Shown in pieces: positions 54,695 through 63,803 of a stretch of DNA of 64,000 nt (positions within the stretch are counted from its first letter, which is position 1; the number at the start of each line of letters is the position of its first letter). The notes under the pieces are model-generated. The model made no database searches. It was not told where the DNA came from and saw nothing but the letters and a program-made list of their open reading frames with translations. Source of the stretch: Portibacter lacus (GTDB lineage: Bacteria; Bacteroidota; Bacteroidia; Chitinophagales; Saprospiraceae); assembly GCF_021533215.1 (NCBI RefSeq), contig NZ_JAJNKA010000012.1:62001-126000 (forward strand). The letters are read 5' to 3'. The translations under genes were made by a program, and so were the position numbers.

Positions 54695-55828
54695 ATGGAT
54701 AATTACACAATACTAAGTATCGCAAGTTTTGTAGTTGTCGTATTCTCCTTGTTTTTTTCGTTCTTCCTCTTCACTGTCAAGTCTGATAACAAGCTTAGCA
54801 ATAGAATTTTAGGGACGCTACTATTTCTGAATGCTATAGAAATAAGTTCATTCTTCTATCATAGATTTATAGATGTCCCTATGGTTTTAGAGATGTTCCG
54901 AATAGATCTGACCATCGCTAACCAACCATTGCTATACTTTTATGTGCTTAGTTTAATCTACGAGGACTTTAAGCTTTCACGAAAGCATTTGCTTCATTTT
55001 ATTCCCTATATAATAAGCTTCGTTGTGCTCATTCCGAGGTTCTATGGTGTAGATGCCGCTGGAAAAGAAGCATACTTTAACAACTACTTATACAATCCTG
55101 AAACACAGTTTGTCATCACGATGAGCTATGTCCAGTCTATAGTATATAAAGTTTTAATTTTTTATGTTTTAGCGAAAGCTAGAAAAATTACATTGGAGAA
55201 TTTCTCAAGCTTTTATGCTAATAATATCAAATGGCTTTTTCAACTTAATATATTTTCCGCCATAATTCTACTATTGGTACTCTTTAAGACCTTTTCTAAG
55301 TTCGTAGTTGAAGACGCAGAATCATTGAATTTTATTAGGATAATGGTCGTCATTCTAGTGCTAATATTCACATGTTGGCTAATCTTAAAAGCACTTTACA
55401 AGCCAGAAATTTTCAGAGGAATAAAAACCACTCAGAAACCTGTAAATGCTATCCTAGAAACTGAAAATAATCCGCCAAGAACTGAAAAAGTCGATGAAAA
55501 GATTCAAAGCCTTGAAAAATTTATGTTAGAATTGAAGCCATTTCTGAATCCAAACTTAACCATACAGTCACTCGCTAACAAAGTAGATCTTCCAGTTACA
55601 GAACTTTCTTTATTAATAAACCACTATATCGGAAAGCACTTTTTTGATTATGTTAATGAGTATAGAATCAAAGAAGCAATGAAAGAGCTCAAGGATCCGA
55701 GAAATATGAAGATGACTATTTCGGAAATCCTATATCAAGTAGGTTTTAATTCTAAATCTTCTTTCAATACCGCGTTTAAAAAATTTACCTCTATGACGCC
55801 GTCAGAGTTCCGTAAATCCGCTGATTAA
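54695..55828 (+). CDS. AraC-family regulator with N-terminal membrane domain
   Basis: This 377-residue protein has about seven N-terminal membrane helices (about 5-235, for example SIASFVVVVFSLFFSFFLFT and FIRIMVVILVLIFTCWLIL), then a linker and a C-terminal AraC helix-turn-helix (about 275-377). The two HTH units read LTIQSLANKVDLPVTELSLLIN and MTISEILYQVGFNSKSSFNTAFKKFTSMTPSEFRK. Such proteins probably sense an envelope or external signal and bind DNA while in the membrane. The next gene is an outer-membrane receptor-like barrel, and an inverted repeat lies between them, so local control of that gene is plausible. Confidence 0.9.
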   Translation: MDNYTILSIASFVVVVFSLFFSFFLFTVKSDNKLSNRILGTLLFLNAIEISSFFYHRFIDVPMVLEMFRIDLTIANQPLLYFYVLSLIYEDFKLSRKHLLHFIPYIISFVVLIPRFYGVDAAGKEAYFNNYLYNPETQFVITMSYVQSIVYKVLIFYVLAKARKITLENFSSFYANNIKWLFQLNIFSAIILLLVLFKTFSKFVVEDAESLNFIRIMVVILVLIFTCWLILKALYKPEIFRGIKTTQKPVNAILETENNPPRTEKVDEKIQSLEKFMLELKPFLNPNLTIQSLANKVDLPVTELSLLINHYIGKHFFDYVNEYRIKEAMKELKDPRNMKMTISEILYQVGFNSKSSFNTAFKKFTSMTPSEFRKSAD

Positions 55829-55863
55829 TAGTTGTTTACGAAATAGTACTACGTCTTTTTAAT

Positions 55864-55904
55864 AAAGTCGAACGAATTTTATAGGTACGAATGAGTTCGA
55901 CTTT
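55864..55904. promoter_or_regulatory. Inverted repeat between the AraC-type regulator and the barrel gene
   Basis: AAAGTCGAAC (55864-55873) is the exact reverse complement of GTTCGACTTT (55895-55904). The arms are centred 31 bases apart, about three helical turns. It could be a two-site operator for the AraC-type regulator or a terminator with a long loop. Only a short T run follows, which favours the operator. Confidence 0.5.
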
Positions 55905-55962
55905 CCTTAGTCGGTCGACTCGTGGTAGATATCATTGCACATTTGTAAAAAAAGAAAGAATT

Positions 55963-58341
55963 ATGAAAAGTGTTTTATCAATCATCTTTATGTTTTCAAG
56001 TTTTGGAATTTTTGCACAATTATCTATTTCGGGAAGTGTCTATGAAGGTAGTACACCTTTAGAATTTGCTACAGTTGTATTATATGATAGTACATCATCT
56101 ATCGTAGACTCAGACATTACAAATGAAAATGGTGGTTTCTATCTAGAAGCAAAGAAGGGCACTTATCATTTAGAAATTACCTATATAGGATTAAGTACTT
56201 ATGGTAGTCAAATTGAATTAACTGCCGATATGGATATGGATGCAATATATATGATTACTAGTTCACTAGAACTGGATCAAGTTAATATAGTAGCAAAGAA
56301 AAGACTCATCGAGCAAAAGCCTGACAGACTGATATTTAATGTTGCTGGAAATATTGCATCGAAAGGCGGAAATGCCATGGATATAATGAAGATCGCTCCA
56401 GGTTTAATTGTCAGCACTGATGGCATTTCCATGATAGGAAGATCAAATGCTAGGATACTTCTGAATGGAAGACTTTTACAACTAGATGGTGAAGCACTTG
56501 TTGAATTTATATCTGGATTGTCTGCAGAAGATATTGAAAAGCTAGAAATAATCACTAATCCCCCTGCTCAATATGAAGCTGCTGGAAGTGGAGGTCTTAT
56601 TAATATAGTTTTAAAGAAAGGGAGGAGTAATTCATGGAAGAATGGGATTAATGTATCATACAATCAAAGTTTGTATGACTTCTATACTTTTTCAGATCAG
56701 TTCAATTTGAATAGAAATAAAGTACGTCTTTCAGCTTCTGTGAGCACTGACTTAGGTCACAGGTGGGAGAGAGAAGGTATTGCTGTCCAGTTTCCAGGTC
56801 AAGAATGGGATATGGAAATGAATTCAAAAAATAGTGTTTCGAGATTTACTGGAAAACTACTTTTCGACTATGATGTAAATGAAAAGTGGACAACAGGGGT
56901 TCAATACTTTGGAAGCATAGGGAATCCTGGCTTTAATAGTTTAGCTATTACTTCTGTAGGAGGTGATGATGTAGAGGAGTCTTACCACCTAGTCAATAAT
57001 AGCACACGAGCAATTAATTTACAAAATCAATCATTTAATTTTCATAACAAATGGGCTTTAGATTCAGCAGGAAGGACTATTGTTTTGGACTTGGATCTAT
57101 TCGAATATAAAAACTCATTTACTCAGAATACTGATGTAGATTTAGAATCCGATAGTAATCAGTTTATAGAAAAAAACTTATTCGTTGAAAATAATGCTGA
57201 TCAGATCATTAGAAATCAAAGTCTTAAATTGGATTTTGTTCAGCCATTAAGTCTTCTAGGCCTGAGTTATGGACTAAAGTACAGTCGTATTAAATCAATT
57301 AATGGAATTCTAAGTTATAATTTAATGAGTGGTGAGCCTGTTCTCGACCAATTATTGTCTAATGAGTTTGACTATACAGAACATACATCAGCAATATATG
57401 TAAGTGGTAGTAAAACTTTCAGTCCTAAGTTTTCTGCAATCATTGGATTAAGACTAGAAAGCACTAATACGACAGGCGTCTCAGAAACGTTAGGGCAAGA
57501 GAATACCAATCAATATTATAAATTATTTCCGTCTTTTTTTACTAGTTATGTAGCAACAGAAGCATCTAAGTTTTCTTTCAACTATGGACGGCGAATCAAT
57601 AGACCTGGATTTAGAGATCTGAATCCATTTAGAATCTATATCAATGATCAGTCTTATTCGGAAGGAAATCCATTCCTTCAGCCATCATTCTCCGATAATT
57701 TTGATTTCAATCATACTTATAATGGGGTCTTTAATTCTAATATTTTCTTTAATTATCTTACCGATGGATTTGGGACTGTTTTTTCTGCGGATCCAATAAC
57801 CCAAGAGCAAGCAACGATCAGAAGAAACTACTTTACGAATTATAATCTGGGAATTGGCGAACGAATAAGTTTAGAGCCAACCAATTGGTGGAGTACACAA
57901 AACCAAATTTATCTTATTCAGTCCAGCTCTAAGTTTGATGATACAGTAGATGGAGTAGAGCAAAATGGAATTCAATTCTATTTTTCTACAAGTAATTCTA
58001 TTTCGATGGGTAAGAACAGTAAGGCTCAAGTAGATTTCTGGTATCGTCCAGCATACAGAAGTAATATCTTCGAAGTAGGTGAGACATACAGTCTAGATTT
58101 ATCATATAGTCGCTCTTTTCTAGATAGTAAGTGGAACTTATCTATTTCTGCTAATGATATTTTAGACAGTGCAAGTTACGATTACCTTGCTTCAGTTGTT
58201 AATGGAGTAAAGACCGTCTATAGTCAGAATTATAGTAGTAGAAATCTTCGTGTAACATTAAGCTATAATTTTGGAAACAAAAAGATTAATGTAGGTCAGC
58301 GTGATGGGGGAAATGAGGAAGAAAAAAGACGTAGTAATTAA
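55963..58341 (+). CDS. Outer-membrane beta-barrel (TonB-receptor-like) protein with carboxypeptidase-regulatory-like domain
   Basis: This is a 792-residue protein read from the ATG at 55963, which gives the signal peptide MKSVLSIIFMFSSFGIFAQ; an in-frame ATG 72 bases upstream would lie within the inverted repeat and add a non-signal extension. The CarboxypepD_reg-like domain (about 20-100) is followed by a plug-like segment (SMIGRSNARILLNGRLLQLDG, LEIITNPPAQYEAAGSGGLINIVLKKG). A barrel of the family-14/OMP_b-brl_3 kind follows, with FNYGRRINRPGFRDLNPFRIY. No substrate can be inferred. It is convergent with ruvC, four bases apart. Confidence 0.9.
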   Translation: MKSVLSIIFMFSSFGIFAQLSISGSVYEGSTPLEFATVVLYDSTSSIVDSDITNENGGFYLEAKKGTYHLEITYIGLSTYGSQIELTADMDMDAIYMITSSLELDQVNIVAKKRLIEQKPDRLIFNVAGNIASKGGNAMDIMKIAPGLIVSTDGISMIGRSNARILLNGRLLQLDGEALVEFISGLSAEDIEKLEIITNPPAQYEAAGSGGLINIVLKKGRSNSWKNGINVSYNQSLYDFYTFSDQFNLNRNKVRLSASVSTDLGHRWEREGIAVQFPGQEWDMEMNSKNSVSRFTGKLLFDYDVNEKWTTGVQYFGSIGNPGFNSLAITSVGGDDVEESYHLVNNSTRAINLQNQSFNFHNKWALDSAGRTIVLDLDLFEYKNSFTQNTDVDLESDSNQFIEKNLFVENNADQIIRNQSLKLDFVQPLSLLGLSYGLKYSRIKSINGILSYNLMSGEPVLDQLLSNEFDYTEHTSAIYVSGSKTFSPKFSAIIGLRLESTNTTGVSETLGQENTNQYYKLFPSFFTSYVATEASKFSFNYGRRINRPGFRDLNPFRIYINDQSYSEGNPFLQPSFSDNFDFNHTYNGVFNSNIFFNYLTDGFGTVFSADPITQEQATIRRNYFTNYNLGIGERISLEPTNWWSTQNQIYLIQSSSKFDDTVDGVEQNGIQFYFSTSNSISMGKNSKAQVDFWYRPAYRSNIFEVGETYSLDLSYSRSFLDSKWNLSISANDILDSASYDYLASVVNGVKTVYSQNYSSRNLRVTLSYNFGNKKINVGQRDGGNEEEKRRSN

Positions 58342-58345
58342 GATA

Positions 58346-58903
58346 CTACTTCACTCGGTCTTGATTATTATTTACAAAACTAGACCAATCTTTATATTTT
58401 TTTCCTCCGCCTAGCGGACCCATGCTTTGATGTGAGTGGGTAACGGCGACAGCTAGAGCATCTGTAGCATCTAGATACTGGTCATGAAATTTCTTCTTAA
58501 GGAGTTGTGAAAGCATAGCAGCAACTTGTTCTTTCGAAGCATTTCCGTTACCTGTCACACTTTGCTTTATTTTTTTCGGAGAATATTCCATAATTTCAAG
58601 ACCCATTGTCATTGCAGCAGCCATAGATACTCCTTGTGCACGGCCTAGCTTAAGCATACTTTGTACATTCTTTCCGAAAAAAGGAGCTTCGATTGCCATC
58701 TGATTAGGGAGGTAGGTTTCAATGATTTCCTGAATTTGAAGAAAAATTTCTTTCAATTTCGTCGTGTGGTCTGGAAAAGAAGCCAATTTGATAACGCCCA
58801 TATCAAGAATCTTGTATTCTTTTTTAATGACATCAATTACAGCAAAACCCAATATATTTGTGCCTGGATCAATCCCTATAATTCTATTCTTTATCAATTC
58901 CAT
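58346..58903 (-). CDS. ruvC: Holliday junction resolvase RuvC
   Basis: This 185-residue endonuclease resolves Holliday junctions with RuvAB. All four metal-binding acidic residues are visible: Asp12 in IIGIDPGTNILGFAV, Glu72 in MAIEAPFFGKNVQS, and Asp145 and Asp148 in YLDATDALAVAVTH. The core LGRAQGVSMAAA and GNGNASKEQVA are typical. Length is normal with a short C-terminal tail. It stands alone on the minus strand, divergent from the flippase-like gene by about 40 bases. Confidence 0.97.
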   Translation of the reverse strand: MELIKNRIIGIDPGTNILGFAVIDVIKKEYKILDMGVIKLASFPDHTTKLKEIFLQIQEIIETYLPNQMAIEAPFFGKNVQSMLKLGRAQGVSMAAAMTMGLEIMEYSPKKIKQSVTGNGNASKEQVAAMLSQLLKKKFHDQYLDATDALAVAVTHSHQSMGPLGGGKKYKDWSSFVNNNQDRVK

Positions 58904-58943
58904 ATAACGAATATGCGATTAAACTTTTACCTTGCCAGCAAAG

Positions 58944-59954
58944 ATGGTTATAAAATCTAATAAAAATGTCCTATGGTGGAACTTGATCCTTAAATCTGTA
59001 TTTATAGGAGTTTTGCTGTATTTTCTATATCGTCAGCTTTTTCTCAATAATGACCTTAGTGAATCGTGGTCGCATTTCAAATTGAATTTCCAGAATGGAG
59101 AACAGTATTTTGTTTTTCTCTGTATCTTACTTATGCCCCTAAACTGGGCAATCGAAAGTAGAAAGTGGCAAATTCTAGTTAATCCCTTTGAAAAAATTAG
59201 CTTTTTTAGATCTTTCAAAGCGATTCTAAGTGGAATAAGTATCGCGCTTTTGACACCGAATAGGATCGGAGAATATGGTGGACGAATGGTTATGGTGGAA
59301 CCACAAAATAACTGGCGGGCAGTAATATCAACCTTGATTTCTAGCTTTGCCCAAAACATATGGAATATTGGCCTTGGATTGCTGGCTGCCATTGTCTTAA
59401 TGCATCAGCAAGGCAGAATGGAGAGTTATCTATACTTTTCGGGACTTGCAGTTGGTTTGATCTTATTATCACTTCTTATTTTCCTATACTTTAACATTGA
59501 CCTCGTCACAACTATTCTGAAAAGATTTAAACGCTTCAAGGTTGTGGAGAAATCATTGTTTCACTTGAAGTTATTAAAAGAGTATAAATCATCACAACTA
59601 TTGAGTGTGCTGGCACTGGCATTATTGAGATATGCTGTGTACATGGTGCAGTATTTATTCATCCTCTATTTTTTCGGTTTAGAAATCAATTTGTGGAGTG
59701 GATTAATCGGAATATCTACGATTTTTTTAGTGCAAACGAGCCTTCCTTTGCCTCCAGTTCTTGGCTTTTTAGCAAGAGGAGAAATTGCACTTCTTGTATG
59801 GGAAATGTATCATTTTAATGAATTATCGATACTTGCATCCTCTTACATTTTATGGTTTTTGAACTTGATCATCCCTTCTATAGCGGGCGCTTTGATCATT
59901 CTTTCCAGTAATTTAACAAGAACTTTAGGATTAAGCAGAAATTATTTTAAATAA
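58944..59954 (+). CDS. Flippase-like / lysylphosphatidylglycerol-synthase-type integral membrane protein
   Basis: This is a polytopic inner-membrane protein of 336 residues with about eight helices. The family's features are LNWAIESRKWQILV after the second helix, ALLTPNRIGEYGGRM in the middle and SLPLPPVLGFLARGEIAL near the end, matching the UPF0104/LPG-synthase membrane region. No catalytic synthase domain is attached. A start at TTG 58932 is possible, but the ATG at 58944 is preferred. A role in lipid or lipid-linked sugar transport is inferred. It leads three genes spaced 18 and 0 bases apart (with DUF3108 and DUF4230). Confidence 0.87.
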   Translation: MVIKSNKNVLWWNLILKSVFIGVLLYFLYRQLFLNNDLSESWSHFKLNFQNGEQYFVFLCILLMPLNWAIESRKWQILVNPFEKISFFRSFKAILSGISIALLTPNRIGEYGGRMVMVEPQNNWRAVISTLISSFAQNIWNIGLGLLAAIVLMHQQGRMESYLYFSGLAVGLILLSLLIFLYFNIDLVTTILKRFKRFKVVEKSLFHLKLLKEYKSSQLLSVLALALLRYAVYMVQYLFILYFFGLEINLWSGLIGISTIFLVQTSLPLPPVLGFLARGEIALLVWEMYHFNELSILASSYILWFLNLIIPSIAGALIILSSNLTRTLGLSRNYFK

Positions 59955-59972
59955 ACTTACGTTATACCAGTA

Positions 59973-60821
59973 ATGAAAATAAAATCAATATCCATCTTTA
60001 TAACGCTAGCGCTAATGCTGGTAATGCCTTCTTTCCTCACAGAAGAGGAAGCATCCTATGAAGATATTACAAATGATGATTGCAACACTGTCAATAACAG
60101 TTTCGGGCAGGGTGAAAAGATCGTCTATAAAGTATATTATAACTGGAATTTCGTGTGGTTATCTGCGGGTGAAGTCACCTTCGAAGTAAATGAGACAGAT
60201 CATGAATATAGAATATCAGCGACTGGAAGAACATACTCTTCTTACGAGTGGTTTTTCAAAGTGCGGGATTATTATTTCACTTATCTAGACAAAGAAACCC
60301 TACTTCCACATACGTTTATACGGGATGTGCAGGAAGGAAATTATACACTATATGATAAAGTCAATTTTGATCAAGTAGCGCAACAAGGAACATCTAAAAG
60401 AGGGAAAACAAAGGAAGAAGCTAAGTTGCAGACCTTCGAATTTGATAATTGCATGCATGATATGCTTTCTTTAATATACAAAATGCGGAATCTGGATTAT
60501 GAGCATATTGGGGCAGGGAAGTCGATTCCAGCGAAAATGTTTCTAGATATGGAAACATACGAATTAGACATTAGGATGAAGGGTAAGGTTCCTAAGAAAT
60601 GGGTGAAAGGATTAGGTTACTACAATACCTTTCAGATATCACCTGAGCTTATTGCGGGAGAAGTGTTCGATGAAGATGCGCAGATGAATATTTGGGTTTC
60701 AGATGATGAAAATAAAATACCATTGATCATAGAATCTCCGGTTTCAGTAGGTTCCGTAAAGGTAGTTTTAAAAGAGTATAGCGGCTTAAAGCATCCATTC
60801 TCCAGTAAAGTTGAGAAATAG
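59973..60821 (+). CDS. DUF3108-family exported protein
   Basis: This 282-residue protein has a signal peptide (MKIKSISIFITLALMLVMPSFL). The mature part fits DUF3108: FGQGEKIVYKVYYNWNFVWLSAGEVTFEV, then YEWFFKVRDYYFTYLDKETLLPHTFIRDVQEGNY, and a central CMHDMLSLIYKMRNLDY. The family is periplasmic or outer-membrane-associated and of unknown function; some members sit near lipid or envelope genes, as here. It ends exactly where the DUF4230 gene begins. Confidence 0.88.
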   Translation: MKIKSISIFITLALMLVMPSFLTEEEASYEDITNDDCNTVNNSFGQGEKIVYKVYYNWNFVWLSAGEVTFEVNETDHEYRISATGRTYSSYEWFFKVRDYYFTYLDKETLLPHTFIRDVQEGNYTLYDKVNFDQVAQQGTSKRGKTKEEAKLQTFEFDNCMHDMLSLIYKMRNLDYEHIGAGKSIPAKMFLDMETYELDIRMKGKVPKKWVKGLGYYNTFQISPELIAGEVFDEDAQMNIWVSDDENKIPLIIESPVSVGSVKVVLKEYSGLKHPFSSKVEK

Positions 60822-61442
60822 ATGACGAAATCACTAAAGTATCTATTTTTCATTTTGCTTCTAGGAGTTGTTGTATTTCTTGTATACCAATTCAGGTTTT
60901 ACTTTCAGCCACCACAACCTAATATCATAAGTAGCAAAGAAGTTATTCTAGAGCGGTTAGAGAAAGTTAATAAGTTAATCACACTGGAGGCATATTATTC
61001 AGAAGTTAAAGATTATAGTGATTACTATTACTATGATATTAGTTTGCTTAGAAAGAAAGCACTCGTTCGAGTAAAGGCCAAAGTAAGCATTGGCTATGAC
61101 TTCAAAGATATTAACATGGTTGCGGATGAAAGCACAAAGACTGTAACCATAAAAGGTTTCCCAGATCCTGAAATTTTGTCTATAGATCACGATATAGATT
61201 ATTATGATATTACGGAGGGTACTTTTAATTCGTTCACCACATCAGATTATAACAAACTGAATGCGGATGCGAAGGATTTTATTCGAACCACTGCGGAAGA
61301 GAACGAAACAATTTTCAAAGAGGCTTCAGAAAAAAAGGATGAATTAATCGATATGTTTAGCTGGATGTTGCAAGCTGCAGGCTGGGAATTGAAAGTTTCA
61401 TCTAATAATCAGGATGTTAAAAAGCTAGAAAATTCATATTAA
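60822..61442 (+). CDS. DUF4230-family membrane-anchored protein
   Basis: This 206-residue protein has one N-terminal helix (KYLFFILLLGVVVFLVYQFRFYF), probably an uncleaved anchor, followed by the DUF4230 domain: ERLEKVNKLITLEAYYSEVKDY, ALVRVKAKVSIGYDFKDINM, VTIKGFPDPEILSID, then a helix-rich end. Function is unknown. The ATG follows the DUF3108 stop directly (TAGATG), so co-translation is likely. Confidence 0.88.
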   Translation: MTKSLKYLFFILLLGVVVFLVYQFRFYFQPPQPNIISSKEVILERLEKVNKLITLEAYYSEVKDYSDYYYYDISLLRKKALVRVKAKVSIGYDFKDINMVADESTKTVTIKGFPDPEILSIDHDIDYYDITEGTFNSFTTSDYNKLNADAKDFIRTTAEENETIFKEASEKKDELIDMFSWMLQAAGWELKVSSNNQDVKKLENSY

Positions 61443-61673
61443 TCGAATAAATTTTATACATTGCGGTTGATTTATGTCAATAATATGGCGCAGATGAAAT
61501 TGAAGCTTTTAAGTCCTCATGGTAAGCCTTAATACCCTTATCACCTGTAGAACATCCTTTTGAACGCTTTTGTATAACCTGCGCCACCTTTTATTCTGAC
61601 ATCGCATCATTTTAACAAACATTTCACTCCACATCCTGCTTTTCATATGTTATTTATTCTATCTTGAAATAGA

Positions 61674-61705
61674 TTTAGGATACACGAATCATTTTTCTAT
61701 TTTTG
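61674..61705 (+). promoter_or_regulatory. Promoter of the peptide transporter gene
   Basis: TTTA at 61674 stands 20 bases before TATTTTTG (61698-61705), a good match to the TTTG/TAnnTTTG pair with one mismatch in the -33 box. Transcription from about 61712 would give a leader near 150 bases. Upstream (61443-61673) I see no gene. Confidence 0.55.
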
Positions 61706-61753
61706 CTTAGAGGAGATTTATATCATTCTATTGTTTTTTTTGTAAGATTACGA

Positions 61754-61834
61754 GTCAATTTTGAATTGACCGTTAGAATTTTTGCAATTAATTATGAAGG
61801 TGATATGGCTATCATCCTCTATGAAGTGCACCTT
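61754..61834 (+). promoter_or_regulatory. Structured leader of the peptide transporter gene
   Basis: The leader contains the perfect inverted repeat GTCAATTTTGAATTGAC (61754-61770) and the arms AAGGTG/CACCTT (61797-61802 and 61829-61834). A 26-codon ORF (ATG at 61794) runs past the transporter start in another frame. A role as operator or leader control is possible but unproven. Confidence 0.4.
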
Positions 61835-61860
61835 AATTTTCAAACTAAATAAAAAATTTA

Positions 61861-63645
61861 ATGGACTGGAATAAGAATTACCCAGATAGTGGAACAGTGT
61901 TAGGACACCCTTCACAATTGTATGTGTTGTTTTTTACCGAGATGTGGGAACGGTTTTCCTATTATGGTATGCGGGCATTATTGGTACTTTTTCTTACAGC
62001 TGCAATCCTAGGTGAAGGTGGCGGCGGTTATGGCTGGTCTGAGGAGAATGCGTTAGAACTTTACGCACTATACACAGGATTGGTATATTTCACACCGATG
62101 ATAGGTGGATACTTAGCGGATAGATTTTTGGGTTATCGGAAAGCAGTAATTATTGGAGCTTTTGTAATGGCAGCTGGTCATGGATTTATGGCGTTAGAGA
62201 TTCCGGTCTTTTTCTTTTTGGGTTTGACTTGTTTGATCGTAGGAAATGGACTGTTTAAGCCGAATATTTCTTCCATGGTAGGACAGTTGTACAAAGGAGA
62301 AGAAGAGAAAAAAGATGGTGCATATACCATATTTTATATGGGGATCAATGCTGGAGCTTTTCTTGGAATTCTGCTTTGTGGATATATTGGAGAAAAAATA
62401 AGTTGGTCATATGGTTTCGGACTAGCCATGATCTTTATGGTTGCAGGAGCAATTCAGTTTTGGTTATCTAAGCCAATATTTGGTGAAATAGGCGCGAAAA
62501 TAACGAAGGCTAAGGAAGATGTAATTGATAAAGTAGTTGAAAAGGCAGGAAGTGATAGAATGAAAAAGTGGATCATTTCTGGGGTTGTTATATCTGCTTT
62601 GGTTTTTATACTTCAGAGGTATTTAGTAGCACCAGAGGCAATTAATGATATTGCTTTAAAAATTGTAAATAGTTATGTAATACCACCGCTTCTTTTTGGT
62701 AGTGTTATTGGAATAATAGGCTATATCGTGACAGATCCTAGTTTAACAAAAGTTGAAAAGGATAGAGTTTGGGTGATTGTAATCTTAACTTTATTTACGG
62801 TCTTCTTCTGGTGGGCTTTCGAGCAATCTGGGGGATCGATGACTATATTTTCTAGAGATTATACAGATAGGAGCTTAACTGGAATAGGTGCTACCGTATT
62901 TAACACCATTAATACTGTCTTAACAGCGGGAGCCTTGGCTGTAATTACTTGGGTTTTACTTAAGTTGTTTAAAGTTACATGGAAGAATATTTCAACTGCA
63001 AACATAGTGCTCTCGATCAGTTTTATTATTATTTGGATCATTGTAATTCTAATGTTAGGATTTGAGTGGGGGATGTTCAAAGGAGTTGCTGATGCACTCG
63101 GTTTAAAAATTGATGAAAATGTAACGGAGGTTCAAGCCTCTTGGTTCAGTATATTAAATTCCTTTTTCATTATTACGCTAGCGCCATTATTTTCTAAGTT
63201 TTGGGAAATGAAAATTATAAAATCAGGACCTGTGAAGTTTGGAATTGGATTAATACTAGTAGGCTTAGGTTTTGGAATTTTAGCATTCGGAAGTATGGGC
63301 ATACCTAAAGGAGCTGAAACGGCATCTGTAAGTATGATTTTCCTAGTTCTTGCTTATTTATTCCATACGATGGGAGAGTTATGTGTTTCTCCTGTAGGAC
63401 TTTCATATGTTTCTAAGTTGGCTCCAGTACGATTAGTAGGAATTATGTTTGGAGTATGGTTTATCGCTAATTTTATTGCTAACTGGTCTGCTGGTATGAC
63501 AGGTAGTGCTATTGAAGCAATATCAGCGAATTATGGAATTGCAGGATTCTTCTTATTATTCACAGGTGTCTGTGGAGTCGCAGGACTTGTGCTCTTTGCG
63601 CTTAATCCGATAATGAAGAAAATGATGCATGGTGTAGATGATTAG
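61861..63645 (+). CDS. POT/PTR-family proton-coupled peptide transporter
   Basis: This 594-residue inner-membrane transporter imports di- and tripeptides. The diagnostic first-helix motif appears as FFTEMWERFSYYGMRALLVLFL, the PTR2 signature around GGYLADRFLGYRKAVIIGA, and KPNISSMVGQLY with FYMGINAGAFLGILLCGYIG. About fourteen helices are predicted. The length suits the family. Substrate choice beyond peptides cannot be stated. It fits functionally with the secreted peptidases encoded at the left of the window. A strong terminator follows. Confidence 0.94.
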   Translation: MDWNKNYPDSGTVLGHPSQLYVLFFTEMWERFSYYGMRALLVLFLTAAILGEGGGGYGWSEENALELYALYTGLVYFTPMIGGYLADRFLGYRKAVIIGAFVMAAGHGFMALEIPVFFFLGLTCLIVGNGLFKPNISSMVGQLYKGEEEKKDGAYTIFYMGINAGAFLGILLCGYIGEKISWSYGFGLAMIFMVAGAIQFWLSKPIFGEIGAKITKAKEDVIDKVVEKAGSDRMKKWIISGVVISALVFILQRYLVAPEAINDIALKIVNSYVIPPLLFGSVIGIIGYIVTDPSLTKVEKDRVWVIVILTLFTVFFWWAFEQSGGSMTIFSRDYTDRSLTGIGATVFNTINTVLTAGALAVITWVLLKLFKVTWKNISTANIVLSISFIIIWIIVILMLGFEWGMFKGVADALGLKIDENVTEVQASWFSILNSFFIITLAPLFSKFWEMKIIKSGPVKFGIGLILVGLGFGILAFGSMGIPKGAETASVSMIFLVLAYLFHTMGELCVSPVGLSYVSKLAPVRLVGIMFGVWFIANFIANWSAGMTGSAIEAISANYGIAGFFLLFTGVCGVAGLVLFALNPIMKKMMHGVDD

Positions 63646-63692
63646 ATGATCATCGTATAAAATATATGTTACCTTCTTAAGAGAAGGACATG

Positions 63693-63746
63693 AATAGTCT
63701 TGTAATGTTTCCAGCAGTTTTGGAGAGATTACAGGACTATTTTTAG
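63693..63746 (+). terminator. Terminator after the peptide transporter gene
   Basis: AATAGTCTTGTAAT pairs with ATTACAGGACTATT (one G-T pair), the stem continues through TCC/GGA, and a T run follows. It begins 48 bases after the stop at 63645. Confidence 0.85.
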
Positions 63747-63803
63747 TTTGAGAATAATGTTGTATTAACAGACTTGAGCTAGAAAAGCATTATGTTCTAT
63801 AAC

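Noticed and set aside
55891-55962. Upstream in-frame start of the receptor-like barrel
   Set aside because: It would begin within the inverted repeat and add 24 residues before a normal signal peptide.
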